A stretch of 64,000 nucleotides of DNA from Mayamaea pseudoterrestris. Its lineage: Eukaryota > Bacillariophyta > Bacillariophyceae > Sellaphorales > Sellaphoraceae. Both the position numbers and the translations under genes were made by a program. Of the stretch, positions 39,880 through 50,191 are shown one piece after another. Position 1 is the stretch's first letter. Each line of letters starts with the position of its first letter. The notes below the pieces were generated by a model. It was not told the DNA's origin, made no database searches, and was given only the letters and a program-made list of their open reading frames with translations. The stretch is from the NCBI GenBank assembly GCA_027923505.1, contig BROI01000021.1, forward strand, positions 434,001 through 498,000, given 5' to 3'.

Positions 39880-41289
39880 TTATTCTACCTTGGCATGGTT
39901 ACTACTCCTAGTGAAACTTCTGGCGTTACGCGGCGTAATGATGTCAAAGCACCAAATGTTCAGTAGGCTGCAAATCTCATGGACAATTATCCTTGTCTTC
40001 ATTGTGACATAGACTATAGACGCCGTCGTGTAAACAATTAAATAATGTTGAGTCAAAATTCCGGCTCGCATGTGGCCGCAAGCGACGCAAACTGTAAACA
40101 ATACAAGTGGCAGCTGAATCCATCGGACCAACTTGTAAGGTTGTTCCGTGGTATGTTTCAGCATAAGTTCAGTCACCGCTTCGACGAACAGAGTTGCGCA
40201 AAGATGTAAACTTGTTCTAGGAGAATATAGCCAGACGTCAACATCCTTCCATCCCACTACCAGACAGCAAACAATCAGAGTTGCGAACGGCAGCAGAGTT
40301 GCTACCGCGGTGCGACCGAAGGTTCGTGAGACGGTGTTAATTTTTTGCGAAACTTCCTGCACGAATCCAAAAGATGCAGCAATGATTAGCAAATCTGCGT
40401 TTCGTAGTGCATAGTGCGGAAGCCATGTTGCCAAGGGCGGAAACCGTTTCGCCGCAAACTGGAGGAGTGGCGCGACAATGTCATCCCATCCTGAGGTTTT
40501 TTGCCAAAACTCGGGACCATTAATGTACGAAGCCAGGCTCATGCAGATGGCTCCTAGTAATCCTTCGTTGGGTCCATTCACAATGGGCATGATGAGCTGT
40601 CCAGTATAATATTCCTCCCATGTTCCAACGTAGAACAGGGCGTATGGTCCAAATAATGCAATGAAGCAGTGCCAAGCGTCACGGCGGAGGTGCAACTGCA
40701 TGCACACCATCCAGCCCGTCGAACCAAACAGCGAATTCACCGCATCACATCCATGATCAAACAAGAGACCCAGAGGGCTGGATGATCCGGTTCGTCGAGC
40801 TTGCTTGCCGTCAATATTGTCAAGTGTTTGGTAGAGAAAAATGCAAATTGCGTTCCACAAAAAGACCCATCGCGGAGGCGAAACCTCGTCTTCACTCAGC
40901 AATAACGTCGCCGCGTAGTACCACATGATTACATAGGATGAGATCATGAATAAAAGACCAATCAAGGTAATCAAGTTTGGCGCCATCCAGCGCGGAATCA
41001 AATGATCAACGCAGCACTGCGCAAGCGGCGACAGCACATAAGCGTAGACGAGGGAGCGGTCTTCACCTTTGTACTGGAAATGAGGAAGCTTGTCGCGTGC
41101 GTCCACATTCAAGTAGTAGAAAGCATCACAAGAAGGCGCTGACAATTGGTCTTGTTTTATGCCAGAAGAACCTGTTTCGCCTTCGTTAGTCGAATCGACG
41201 ATACTTGATGTTGCTGCTGCTGTTGCTGCTGCTGCTGCTAAAGTGATAGAGTTACTTGCTTTATGCTTCAGTTCCTCTTTAGGGCTCAT
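39880..41289 (-). CDS. CDP-alcohol phosphotransferase (ethanolamine/choline type)
   Basis: Last step of the Kennedy pathway: moves phosphoethanolamine or phosphocholine from the CDP form to diacylglycerol, in the ER. 469 residues in one exon from the ATG at 41289 (the frame opens further with TTG). The motif DGx2ARx8Gx3Dx3D is exact, in DGKQARRTGSSSPLGLLFDH followed by GCD (~residues 170-192). About eight to ten membrane segments follow the family pattern, with an N-terminal block FQYKGEDRSLVYAYVLSPLA. An Ala/Thr-rich stretch (LAAAAATAAATSSI) near the start comes from a GCA/GCT repeat. Ethanolamine versus choline preference cannot be read from the sequence. The CTL gene next door could relate to choline supply, but this is only inference. 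Confidence 0.93.
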   Translation of the reverse strand: MSPKEELKHKASNSITLAAAAATAAATSSIVDSTNEGETGSSGIKQDQLSAPSCDAFYYLNVDARDKLPHFQYKGEDRSLVYAYVLSPLAQCCVDHLIPRWMAPNLITLIGLLFMISSYVIMWYYAATLLLSEDEVSPPRWVFLWNAICIFLYQTLDNIDGKQARRTGSSSPLGLLFDHGCDAVNSLFGSTGWMVCMQLHLRRDAWHCFIALFGPYALFYVGTWEEYYTGQLIMPIVNGPNEGLLGAICMSLASYINGPEFWQKTSGWDDIVAPLLQFAAKRFPPLATWLPHYALRNADLLIIAASFGFVQEVSQKINTVSRTFGRTAVATLLPFATLIVCCLVVGWKDVDVWLYSPRTSLHLCATLFVEAVTELMLKHTTEQPYKLVRWIQLPLVLFTVCVACGHMRAGILTQHYLIVYTTASIVYVTMKTRIIVHEICSLLNIWCFDIITPRNARSFTRSSNHAKVE

Positions 41290-41540
41290 GGTTGTTTCGA
41301 ATAAAACCGATTGCAATGATTTGGCTCGTCTTCGTCGATATATTGGGATGACCTTGAAGCACTATATACGAGACATAAATGCCCGCGCCATTTGCCATCA
41401 TGGCGGTGGAACGAGAAAAGCGCCACAGTGAATGATGGGCCCAGAACCCCTTCAAAGCCGCTACGACATCTCTCCATCACCAAGCAAGATTCCATTGCCA
41501 AAGATCACGAATACATCATCATTTCCATTTTCGGCCCACC

Positions 41541-43844
41541 ATGAGCAACATTGTAGAGTCACTCGAGCAACTGACTGAGTCTCTCACTCACCCTGAGTCT
41601 CTTGGAGTTGAGTTGGTTTTCAATAAAAGTAAGAGCGAAGAACAAAAGCAACGCCAACATGAGTTTGAATCTGCACTGCATGCCGCATGTCAGTCACTTT
41701 TTCAAACCATTGAAGGCATACATCGCAAGCATGGGCACTTACTACATAAGCATCGCGGAAGAAATTCCGAGAACAAACTGTCCACTTTATCGCAATTAGA
41801 TTCGCTTGTCATGTCATCAGTGGGCGCTGATTTTACCTTGATAGACGCGGAAACTCTATGGGCGCAGATTGACTTGCAAAATGTTCCTTTGCAGAAAGCT
41901 GTTCACAAGTCAACGAAGCAATTGATGAAAACCTCCGAGAATGCCATTAGACTCTTAATGATTCAAGAAGACGATGACGAATTGAAGGCTGAGCAGGGCG
42001 AGGAAGTAGGAAGCGACGTTGACGTGGAAACCAGGTCTGACGAGTGTGGTGAAGATTGTGAGGACGATGATGAACAAGCAAGCGACGCTGAAGCCAAGCG
42101 CATGCGCGATAGGATGGAGCGTGCTATGGCTGAATCGGACGCTGAAGGAGAAAGCTACCTGAAATCGGAGCCGTTTACGAAGGCAAATGCATCAAACGAC
42201 GAGGTTGCATCGGAAGAAATGCTTGTAGATCCTGCAGCCGAGGAGCTTAATGATGGTTTCTTTGATCTGAACGAAATGGAGTCATTTGCCGATGAGGAGG
42301 AGGAATATTTACCGGACGCGGCCTTCGACCAAGGCGTGCACGAACCACGGGTCAGGGTGAAGGACAAGCGCTCCTTTCACCAGCGACAACGCGAAGGCAA
42401 TGTTGGGTCCGATGATGAAAGTGATTTTGAAGGTGACGACGACGACAATACCCTAACATTTCGTAAGCCGAGAAGCGGTAGACGAAAGAAATATAGAGAT
42501 GATAAGGAGATTGATGCGCTCTACAGTCTTTACAAAAAGCCCAAGGATAATGACATTGAGGATGACGATGATGAAGTTATTAACATGACGGCCGCTGACT
42601 TATTTGGCCAACCTGACAAGAAGTTTCGTCGTGGCTTTGACAAGACATGGCTCAAGCGAAGTGCCGTTGATGCGGGCAACGATGAGGATGATGAATCTTG
42701 GGATGATCATCAGTTTAATGACGCGACGATTGGCTCGGGATGGGGTTTCGCCAAAGGTGACGGCATAGACTCACAAGATGAAAGTGATATTGACGAGGAA
42801 GCACTTGTTATGAAAGAATCCTTGGTGAAGGACAAGGCGAAAGGTACTGGTCAGTTGTCGAAGTTAATGCAACAGACGGAAGATTTAGAGGCAGAAATGT
42901 TAGCGGAGAAGCCGTGGCAAATGGTAGGCGAGACTGGGTCCATGGAGCGCCCCGTTAACTCGCTTCTGGATCTTACTCCAGAATTTGATGTTGCTAGCAA
43001 GCTAAAGCCGGTTGTAACTGTAGAACAAACAGCCGACCTCGAAGAAATAATTAAGCAACGCATTTTAAAGGACGATTGGGACGATGTCGCTCCTCGGGAA
43101 CTTCCGGACGTTGGCTGGCACAGTAAGCGCAACGAGCCTCCTCAAGTTAGTCAGGAGAAATCCAAACTGAGCCTTGGCGAGCTTTACGAACAGGAATATC
43201 TAAAAAAAGCCGTCGGATATGATGTACAAGCGGCCGAAAAGCGAAGTGTAGAGGACCAGGCGAAGGATGAAATGAAGTCTTTATTCGCAAACCTGTGTAG
43301 CAAACTCGATGCACTGACAAATTACCACTTTGCACCACGCCCAATTGCAGAAGAAGCTGAAGTCCGCGCAATTACCACTCCTGCCATCGCCGTTGAAGAG
43401 GTGCTCCCCCTTTATGTCAGTGATGCTCGTGGCGCTGCACCTGAGGAGGTATATGGGGCAAAGAGAGGAAGAGAAAGTATTCTTCGTAGCAACTCAGAAC
43501 TGGAGCAAGGTGAGCGGAAGAGACTTCGAGGGACGAAAAAATCGGCTCGTCGTAAAGCTCGTAAAGAGAAGCTGGCTGACGAGAAATTAGTGACACGCTT
43601 GCAGCCAGGACTTGGCCTTAACAATCCATATGAGAAGAGAAAGGTCCGCGAAGAGCTCTCAGCTGCACGTGCCAAGGGCCGAGTAACGGATGGGGAACTT
43701 GACACGAATGATTACGGAGCGAGTGGAACTTTTTTCGCTCGCTTACAGGAAGAGGCAGGGCAAAGCGTACGCGGCGCCGACGTTGGAGGTAGAGGCAAGC
43801 GACAAGGACCGAGTGCAGCTTCGACGAACGCGTTAAAACTTTAA
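41541..43844 (+). CDS. MPP10: U3 snoRNP protein MPP10
   Basis: Component of the small-subunit processome, needed for early 18S pre-rRNA cleavages in the nucleolus together with Imp3 and Imp4. 767 residues in one exon. Very acidic tracts (EDCEDDDEQASDAEA, ~175-190; DESDFEGDDDDN, ~293-304; DNDIEDDDDEV) alternate with family blocks: YLPDAAFDQG, MTAADLFGQPDKK, EMLAEKPWQMVGE, RPVNSLLDLTPEFDV, KLSLGELYEQEYLKKAVGYD and LCSKLDALTNYHFAPRPI. The C-terminus has a basic tail with KKSARRKARKEKL. Order, acidity and length agree with the family (human MPP10 is about 680 residues). A terminal-inverted-repeat element begins 40 bp past the stop and may supply part of the 3' end. Confidence 0.93.
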   Translation: MSNIVESLEQLTESLTHPESLGVELVFNKSKSEEQKQRQHEFESALHAACQSLFQTIEGIHRKHGHLLHKHRGRNSENKLSTLSQLDSLVMSSVGADFTLIDAETLWAQIDLQNVPLQKAVHKSTKQLMKTSENAIRLLMIQEDDDELKAEQGEEVGSDVDVETRSDECGEDCEDDDEQASDAEAKRMRDRMERAMAESDAEGESYLKSEPFTKANASNDEVASEEMLVDPAAEELNDGFFDLNEMESFADEEEEYLPDAAFDQGVHEPRVRVKDKRSFHQRQREGNVGSDDESDFEGDDDDNTLTFRKPRSGRRKKYRDDKEIDALYSLYKKPKDNDIEDDDDEVINMTAADLFGQPDKKFRRGFDKTWLKRSAVDAGNDEDDESWDDHQFNDATIGSGWGFAKGDGIDSQDESDIDEEALVMKESLVKDKAKGTGQLSKLMQQTEDLEAEMLAEKPWQMVGETGSMERPVNSLLDLTPEFDVASKLKPVVTVEQTADLEEIIKQRILKDDWDDVAPRELPDVGWHSKRNEPPQVSQEKSKLSLGELYEQEYLKKAVGYDVQAAEKRSVEDQAKDEMKSLFANLCSKLDALTNYHFAPRPIAEEAEVRAITTPAIAVEEVLPLYVSDARGAAPEEVYGAKRGRESILRSNSELEQGERKRLRGTKKSARRKARKEKLADEKLVTRLQPGLGLNNPYEKRKVREELSAARAKGRVTDGELDTNDYGASGTFFARLQEEAGQSVRGADVGGRGKRQGPSAASTNALKL

Positions 43845-43884
43845 ATATGGTTAAAACATGTTGAATTTACTGTTATCCAAGACG

Positions 43885-43922
43885 GGAGCGTCCGGCAAAA
43901 TGACTTTTCGTCACAAAATGTC
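43885..43922 (+). repeat. Left terminal inverted repeat
   Basis: Pairs with 44907..44945 in inverted orientation, sharing GGAGCGTCCGG, then AAAA, TTTTCG and AAAATGTC with a one-base gap. Confidence 0.7.
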
Positions 43923-44024
43923 ATACTGGTACTCCAGTTTCCGTTAACGCTTCGAATATCCGTTGAAAGCCATGCCGGCGCGGCGCGCTAGCTCGTCCAG
44001 CTGTTTCGGAGTCTGCGATTTGCT

Positions 44025-44108
44025 ACTTTCAGACAATGTCTGAAAGTATCTTTCTGATTCAGACAATGTCTGAAAGTATCTTTCTGATTCAGACAATGTC
44101 TGAAAGTA
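44025..44108 (+). repeat. Left array of 30-bp palindromic repeat, about 2.8 units
   Basis: The unit is AGACAATGTCTGAAAGTATC plus TTTCTGATTC. TGAAAGTA recurs at 44041, 44071 and 44101, exactly 30 bp apart, and units 1 and 2 are identical. The first unit is flanked so that a 23-bp perfect palindrome with a single centre base (arms ACTTTCAGACA / TGTCTGAAAGT) spans 44025..44047. Confidence 0.9.
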
Positions 44109-44710
44109 AGTTACTATGACGTTTAAAGTACTTTTTGCAGATTCAGTAAATATCAATAGTCACTAAAGTCATTTATCATGCGCAGCCATCCACGACGGTG
44201 AACTTGAGGCCTTCGACAACGCTCGTTGCCGTGCAAACGCTTGCAAGCACTACCACTGTCAACTCAAGCTACAAAAAGCCAATTCTAATAATTTCACCTT
44301 CAAAATAGACTAAATAATATATGGCGATTGGATCTGTCAAGTTGGTTTGGTCGTGACGGGCCTGTGGAGCTCGCGACGACACGTTTCGTGTTCATGGGGG
44401 CGCCAGGCGCCAGTTCCGCTTCATGCAGCCAACTGATCGTCCTTTTCCTGGGAAATCTTTACTATATTGCCAGGTTCCATGTGATTGAGCAAGCTTCTTG
44501 ACACGAAATGTATTTATAACATGTAATGCAACAAGCTGTATGGCTGGTCAGTGCTTGTCGAAGGTGCCATGGTCGTCGTCGTCGAAAACTTGGTTGGCGG
44601 CAGTCATACCATCGAGACTTTTACAGGAAACAGCTGCCTCCACGACCAATCATGAGCCTCAAAAATATCATTGAGTTCTTTTTTAGTCGCAGGCTTAATT
44701 AGTCAAAATC

Positions 44711-44808
44711 TGAAAGTATCTTTCATTTTCAGACAGTGTCTGAAAGTACATTTCTTATTAAGCCAATGTCTGAAAGTATCTTTCTGATTCAGACAACGTC
44801 TGAAAGTA
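44711..44808 (+). repeat. Right array of the 30-bp palindromic repeat, four diverged units
   Basis: TGAAAGTA recurs at 44711, 44741, 44771 and 44801 with exact 30-bp spacing. Palindrome centres vary (CAGACAGTGTCTG, AGCCAATGTCTG, CAGACAACGTCTG), so this array is older or less homogenised than the left one 600 bp away. Confidence 0.85.
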
Positions 44809-44906
44809 ATTTTGGCAATCCGTTGGCGCGCAAGCATAGCCTGGATTTGCACGCGCGAATTTTCGCCAATCAAATCTTATCCACGACTAAAAATTAGAAA
44901 CGGTGC

Positions 44907-44945
44907 GACATTTTTTGGCGAAAATGACGTTTTACCGGACGCTCC
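44907..44945 (-). repeat. Right terminal inverted repeat
   Basis: Inverted partner of 43885..43922. It ends TTTACCGGACGCTCC on the plus strand, 75 bp from the INTS7 stop codon. Confidence 0.7.
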
Positions 44946-45020
44946 GGACTCGTGTACTGTATATAAAGTGTTCTCGGGGAACCCTACCACGCGATGGCTT
45001 CGTCGGTAACATTGACACGA

Positions 45021-48000
45021 TTATATATCCATCGACCGCTGAACGTGCACGTCGACGAAACAACTTTCGCATGGCGCTCGCAGTCTCCATCTAAGGGACG
45101 CTGTATCCTCGCAACCAACAGTCACTTCGATGCGAAACATCCCTTCATCCACAATAGGAGGGCATATAATTGGAAAACAAAAGTGTCCATCAGTCAAAAT
45201 GGATCCTTTTACTGGCAAATATGGAGCCATATTTGGCAGGCGTTCAACCACCATATGCCGTGGGACAAGATCTTCTACTTCGAAGTCTTGCGCGTCCTCT
45301 GTCGCAGCTCCGCCCTCGTCATCCAGCGGACTGATAAAAATCAATCGATACCAAATCAAGAGGATTGAAGTAGAACACAACAATAGATCCTTCGGTACAT
45401 ATCCAGAGCAGATAAATGTGGATGACAAAGCAGGTGATGCGTGGATGACGTGCAAGTCGTACGTTACATTAGTGTTCTCGGGGTCGGCTGACAATACCAA
45501 AGTGACACTTGCCTTATGAAGAGGAGCGAATATATCGATTGGGACGGGACTTGGAGTCGACAGTATGGCATCTATCATTTCCACTAGCGCATGTGCCCGA
45601 ACATTACTTTCAACCGACTCATCCATTTCAATGAGTAACGAATCGAGATTTTGCAACAGTAACGCCATTGGCGCTGAGAAGCCTCCTGGAACGCTTTGAG
45701 TTGTGCCCTTGTCGTCAAATGTGTCTGTGAACGTACGGCGAGCTGCTTTCGCAAGAAGCAAACACATCGTTCGCAAAAGACCGAGAGATACAGTGGAATG
45801 ATTCCGTCTAATCTGCGCGCCGAAACATTGTATCATGGTACGGAGCCGCTGAGCCAGCTTTATCAAACCTTTACTCGCATTCGATGCATGCGTGGATGTG
45901 CGCGTATACTTCTTCCTGCCGCTTTCCGTAAGCCTCAGTTCCCACCCAAGTCGACGGAGAGTGGTCAGCATGTCGAGCAAGTCTATACGGAAGCAAAGAA
46001 AGTTTATCTGGAACGCAAATGTTTCTTTTGAACTTCCACATCGTGTCTCAAGCGCCATAAACTGCGTTAGCGCGGACCGAAGATTATTAGTCGCTTCTGG
46101 AATTCCTTTCGATGCTTTTTGAATGAGAATAGACTCTGCAATTGCGAAATGTTCAAGCGCCGACAACCAAAGATAATTTTTCTCAGAGATTACACTATTA
46201 ATTCGCAATCGACTGAATAGCTCCTTGGCAATTTTACAATTTCCGGTTAACATTGCATGGCGCGCTATGCAATATTTCATCCAATTGTTCATCTTGTCCC
46301 CTGTGAGAACCTCAGTAATGAAGACATCAACATTTGTCGCAGAGTTGGCGATATTACAGGCTTGACGAATTGAAACACAAGAAGCCAACATATCGAATCC
46401 CCCCAAAAGCGGCGGAGGAGCATTCTGCAACAGAACAATGATCTTATCGGCATGACGAGATACAGCCAAAGGACAATTCAGTGCCACGACTGCTACTAGT
46501 GACTTGTAAGACAGAAGTCTTGAACTATTACGCGGCTCGTCAAAAATGCGCTGCGATAGACTCACCAGCAAAGAAGCTGCAAATTGTCGTGAGCGCTTCG
46601 AAGCGATGGCCACTAGACCCCTTATCCAATCGGACTCTACATCATCTGACAATATTGCCATTGTATTGGCAAACAGTTGTGGTGGAACGTCGTCTGCAGG
46701 AGACTTTCGCTCCAATGAAGCCAGAAGCATATTCGCGGCAGCTGATGCAATCCGCCTGTTAGAATGTAGCATCAAATGTATACCAGCGTGAACGAGCGTG
46801 TCGAAAGCATCATCAATGTCATCGACTTTATCACCTGTCAAGTTTATTCGGCCTGTGAACACTCGGAAGCAGGAAGCCGCACGCGAAAGTAACGAAGTCA
46901 ACAGACACGAAATCAGATTTGGCTTTGCTTTAAAGTCAGTAGTATCAGCAATGTCCTCTTCCATCCACAGATCCAGCTGCCATTCTACGGCATCAGCAAG
47001 CGACCTGGCTATATGCAGTTTCAACCCAGACTTAATGCTACTTGAAACAAGAAGCGAAGATAGGAGCCGCTCCTGTCTGACGTAGTAACATTGTTCAATC
47101 ATTCCTCGGCAGCCACAAATATTTCCCTCGCACATGTTATGCAAAACAAAGTCCCATTCTTCTTGAAGTGTCTGTTTATTACATTGTGCTAGCCTGGCTG
47201 CGGCATTTTTGGCTAAGTCCGCATCCGCATTCGAAATTGCCCAATCTCTCGCAAATCTGTGTAGAGAGCTTCTCAAATGAGGCAGAGCCCCAAACAAAAG
47301 AGGCGAAACGACATCACTTGACCTTTCCTCCAAAGGTGTCGGAATGTTGATAATGTCCGCAACAATTTGTACAAGTTTCAAGCGAGTACCGTAGCTGAGT
47401 TCAAAAAGACTAGCGCTGAGGTTGTCGTGCATGAGTCTCTTTGTTTGTCGCCAACACGGATGGTTCTGTTGGTCCAGTCGTTGCAGCGTTGCAGGAGGAA
47501 GCATGGGCGCCGAGCAAGTAGGGCAAATGCCCAAGGCAAAGACATGCAGTAGGTCAACATTGTCTCGCGAAACTTGACGCACGGATAACAACGGCACAAG
47601 CCCAAGATATAGAAAGGAATCACAAGCAATCTCTAGACTCGCGTCAGCCAATGTGTTCAGTTCTCCATAATCGTTAACGGCGTAGCGCCGACTTGACTTG
47701 ACGAGTCGATCTCCAAGCGGCATGTTTAGAATGTATTTGGCTGGGTCAAAGTCTGGCTTGAACGCATTTTGATCATCATGGAGAAGATACCATTCATTAC
47801 CAGTAGAGTATGGCAACAGATACCCCACGGTAAGAATTGAAGCAAGGTGGAGAATAGTCGAATGTTCTTGTTCCGTCATGAACGGTGCCAGTCGCGAGGC
47901 TTCGCAGAGGAGCTGCAAGAGGCGAAAATGATTAGATGTTCAATCAAGACTGTTCATCATTCTCCAGAATAACTTACTTCCTCCCACGAATGTTGTTCTC

Positions 48001-48403
48001 GAGTTCTTTCCGTACACTTTTGCGCAGTAGCAATCGAAGATTCCAGCAAAGGGATGGATTCGGATATATCGAGTGCCTTCAGACGCCTTCGTTCTCTTGC
48101 ACTTTCTACCAAGGCAATTTCAGCAAACAGTGGTCTACGCGCTGCATCTTGTAACTCAACAATCAAATTTATAACTCGCGTGCGGCGGCTGGGGCTTGCC
48201 ATGGTGAAAGTAACCAACTGGTTGTGTCGGTCAACTAGCGACACAGAATATCTGTCTGTCGCAGTGGTTTCAGCGCGACATGCTGACTGAAACGACGCAC
48301 GCCGTTGGATCTTTCGACATGCATCATGCATCAGCTTGCTGGAGCGCAGTAACGGCAGCCACTTGATGACACAAGCAGGCATCGTGCGCCTTTTCTTTAT
48401 CAT
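45021..48403 (-). CDS. INTS7: Integrator complex subunit 7
   Basis: Subunit of Integrator, which cleaves and terminates snRNA and other RNA polymerase II transcripts in the nucleus. Exon 1 is 48403..47978 and exon 2 is 47912..45021; the 65-nt intron is GTAAGT..TTGCAG in phase 0 and joins ..SWEE to LLCEASRLAPFMTEQE. About 1105 residues, helical-repeat throughout. Matches to human INTS7 are clear in order: WMKYCIARHAMLTGNCKIAK then ELFSRL (human WTVYRIARQASRMGNHDMAK then ELYQSL), NYLWLSALEHFAIAESIL (human FYFWLNSLKEFSHAEQCL) and AFQINFLCFRIDLLDML (human SFQCEFVKLRIDLLQAF). The start could be the ATG at 48403 or 48382. The gene is divergent from a plastid protein gene with only ~40 bp between starts. 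Confidence 0.85.
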
Positions 48404-48443
48404 CGAGGACGGTGATAGAACGGTGTCTTACAATTGGCGAAGG

Positions 48444-49826
48444 ATGAGAGCATCGCCGATTGTGTTAAGTGCGAAAGGCACTTTTTGTCTTTGGCTGACA
48501 GCTGTTCTTGATGTCAGCCTCTCATTTCAACGAAATGGATATCCTTCACCATACAAGATTAACACGAGACGACATGCATTCCGTAACGCTTGTCAACTAT
48601 ATGGCTGTCGCGCCAAGACATTGGAACGGACAAGTGAATACGAGTCGCTGTCACGCAATACGCGAGAAGAACGACAACAAGACGACGTTAACATCAACGG
48701 TCACCAATCATCCGCATTGATTGATCCATCAAGAACTGCGCTGACCACTGCTCTTGCTACCGTTACAGCTGCAGCAACCTCCTCTCAAGCTCTCGCTTCC
48801 AACATTCCGGAAATTTCCCAAGGTTACCTCGACCCAAACAACTTCAACCCCGTCTGCCCAGCCAGCGACTTTTTCTATCGCTTTCTCCAAACCTCCGCAA
48901 TCAATGTGGTAGGCCGAGAGTCCTTCATTGAATACGGACCTCTTATTGCCGGAGGCTTGCTGCGGGTCCGGCTGGAGCTTTGTGTTGTAGAAAGCTTTTT
49001 CAACGAGGCAGTCATTCCCTTTATCAAACAAAACGGCTTGAACTGGGTTTTGCCGCTGCATGAAACGGTGGAAACTTTTCTCGCTGGGACTGGTGAGTGC
49101 GTGAAAGACACCTTTCTTGTCAAGTATTCTGTTGCGTGCTCTATCTTGCTCACACAATTTTGAACTTTCCTTGCAATAGTTTTTGCGATTGCAACAACAT
49201 TCATTCTCGTCGGGTCTACCAAGATTTTGATTGTCATTGCAACCTACACCGACTTTCTTATCGGTTTGGTAAGTGCTACCTATATTTGGTTGTGTTTGAT
49301 AAGGACAAATCCATATGCTGTGATTGCGAGCGCGCTCCACCTGGGAGCTGCATGCCAAGGACCCAATCATTACGGATGTGCTTCCAAGACGTATGCCCAT
49401 GCGCATGTCCACCTTTAAACTCACAAGAATGCGACGATATACTCACCATGTCTATTTCTTGCCGTATGGTTGTCAACAACTGAATTGCCAAAGCCCTTTA
49501 GATTATTTGGGGGTTTTGCGTTCGACCGGGCCATGGGTAAACCTGTAACTTTGGATATTGGTTTCGGACCATTCAAGACTAGAGTCATTGGGCCAGTTGA
49601 CAAAGCCGATGGGGCAGTGGAAAAGAGCTTTACTGATTTGGGACCGGCGGAGCTTGTAAGTGTAATCATCTTTGGAACTGCCAAGTTTGCCGGCCAAATC
49701 GTCGGAGTAATTCGCGAAGGACTTGATGCGCTGGATGTTTTCGTTGGCAGATACCTTGTAATCTGGGCATCTCTCTACATTGGTCTCAAATTCGTTCACT
49801 TCAAGATACTCCCCGATTTCCCCTGA
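48444..49826 (+). CDS. Predicted plastid membrane protein of unknown function
   Basis: Not recognised. The ATG at 48444 gives a signal-like segment (FCLWLTAVLDVSLSFQ) with an SLS-F junction and a basic stretch behind it, so plastid import is predicted; the frame is open upstream to an ATG at 48366, inside the INTS7 first exon. Exon 1 is 48444..49092 and exon 2 is 49180..49268 (87-nt intron GTGAGT..CAATAG, phase 1). The last exon is most simply 49494..49826 (phase 0), although an extra small exon from 49360 is possible, so the middle is uncertain. With the simple model there are 356 residues. Membrane segments lie at FAIATTFILVGSTKILIVIA and YLVIWASLYIGLKFVHF. A conserved-looking block is FGGFAFDRAMGKPVTLDIGF. 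Confidence 0.65.
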
Positions 49827-50191
49827 TGCTCTGTCGATTACACCAATCGACAGCCGAAATCAGGAACGACTGCGTTTGTTCGTCGCGACATTCCTTCATT
49901 ACGCTTGATGGGGTATGCTGCAGCATGATATGTGCCGATAATATTGCCATTTTTAATGTACTGTCCAACTTGCCTATCGTTAAACTACACCATGGAAGCC
50001 AACATTAAGCGTACAGTAGGTGTTCAAGCGCGGTATGTATAATATGAATAGCTAAGATTTTCGTCGAATGTGGCCGCATCGCGCGCCTGTCGACTTGTGA
50101 ACGGACAGTATGTACCGACGACGACGAGAAACCACAGTGTGACAATGAAACAAGAGATGGCATACTGTAGTGCAATAGGACTGCTTTGACC
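49827..50191. other. Intergenic region upstream of DRP5B
   Basis: This 365-bp stretch lies between two plus-strand genes and should hold the DRP5B promoter. No repeat or exon was seen. Confidence 0.45.

Larger units (their letters stand above)
43884..44946. mobile_element. Non-autonomous DNA transposon-like element with ~38-bp terminal inverted repeats
   Basis: The stretch is bounded by imperfect inverted repeats at 43885..43922 (starts GGAGCGTCCGGCAAAATGAC) and 44907..44945; inverted, the right copy starts GGAGCGTCCGGTAAAACGTC. The two stay alignable through AAAATGTC, with roughly 80% identity by eye. A GAC lies immediately outside each end (43881..43883 and 44947..44949), which could be a 3-bp target duplication but may be chance. 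No transposase-like frame is present. Inside are two arrays of a 30-bp palindromic unit at 44025..44108 and 44711..44808. It sits between MPP10 and INTS7, which converge on it. A MITE or solo non-autonomous element is the best reading; the superfamily is not assigned. Confidence 0.6.

Noticed and set aside
43944-44156. Minus-strand frame with three YFQTLSESER repeats
   Set aside because: The repeats are the translation of the 30-bp palindromic DNA array, whose length is a multiple of three and so stays open; no further coding evidence.
48336-48443. Longer N-terminus for the plastid membrane protein
   Set aside because: It would start inside the INTS7 first exon and bury the signal peptide; the ATG at 48444 gives a proper targeting sequence.
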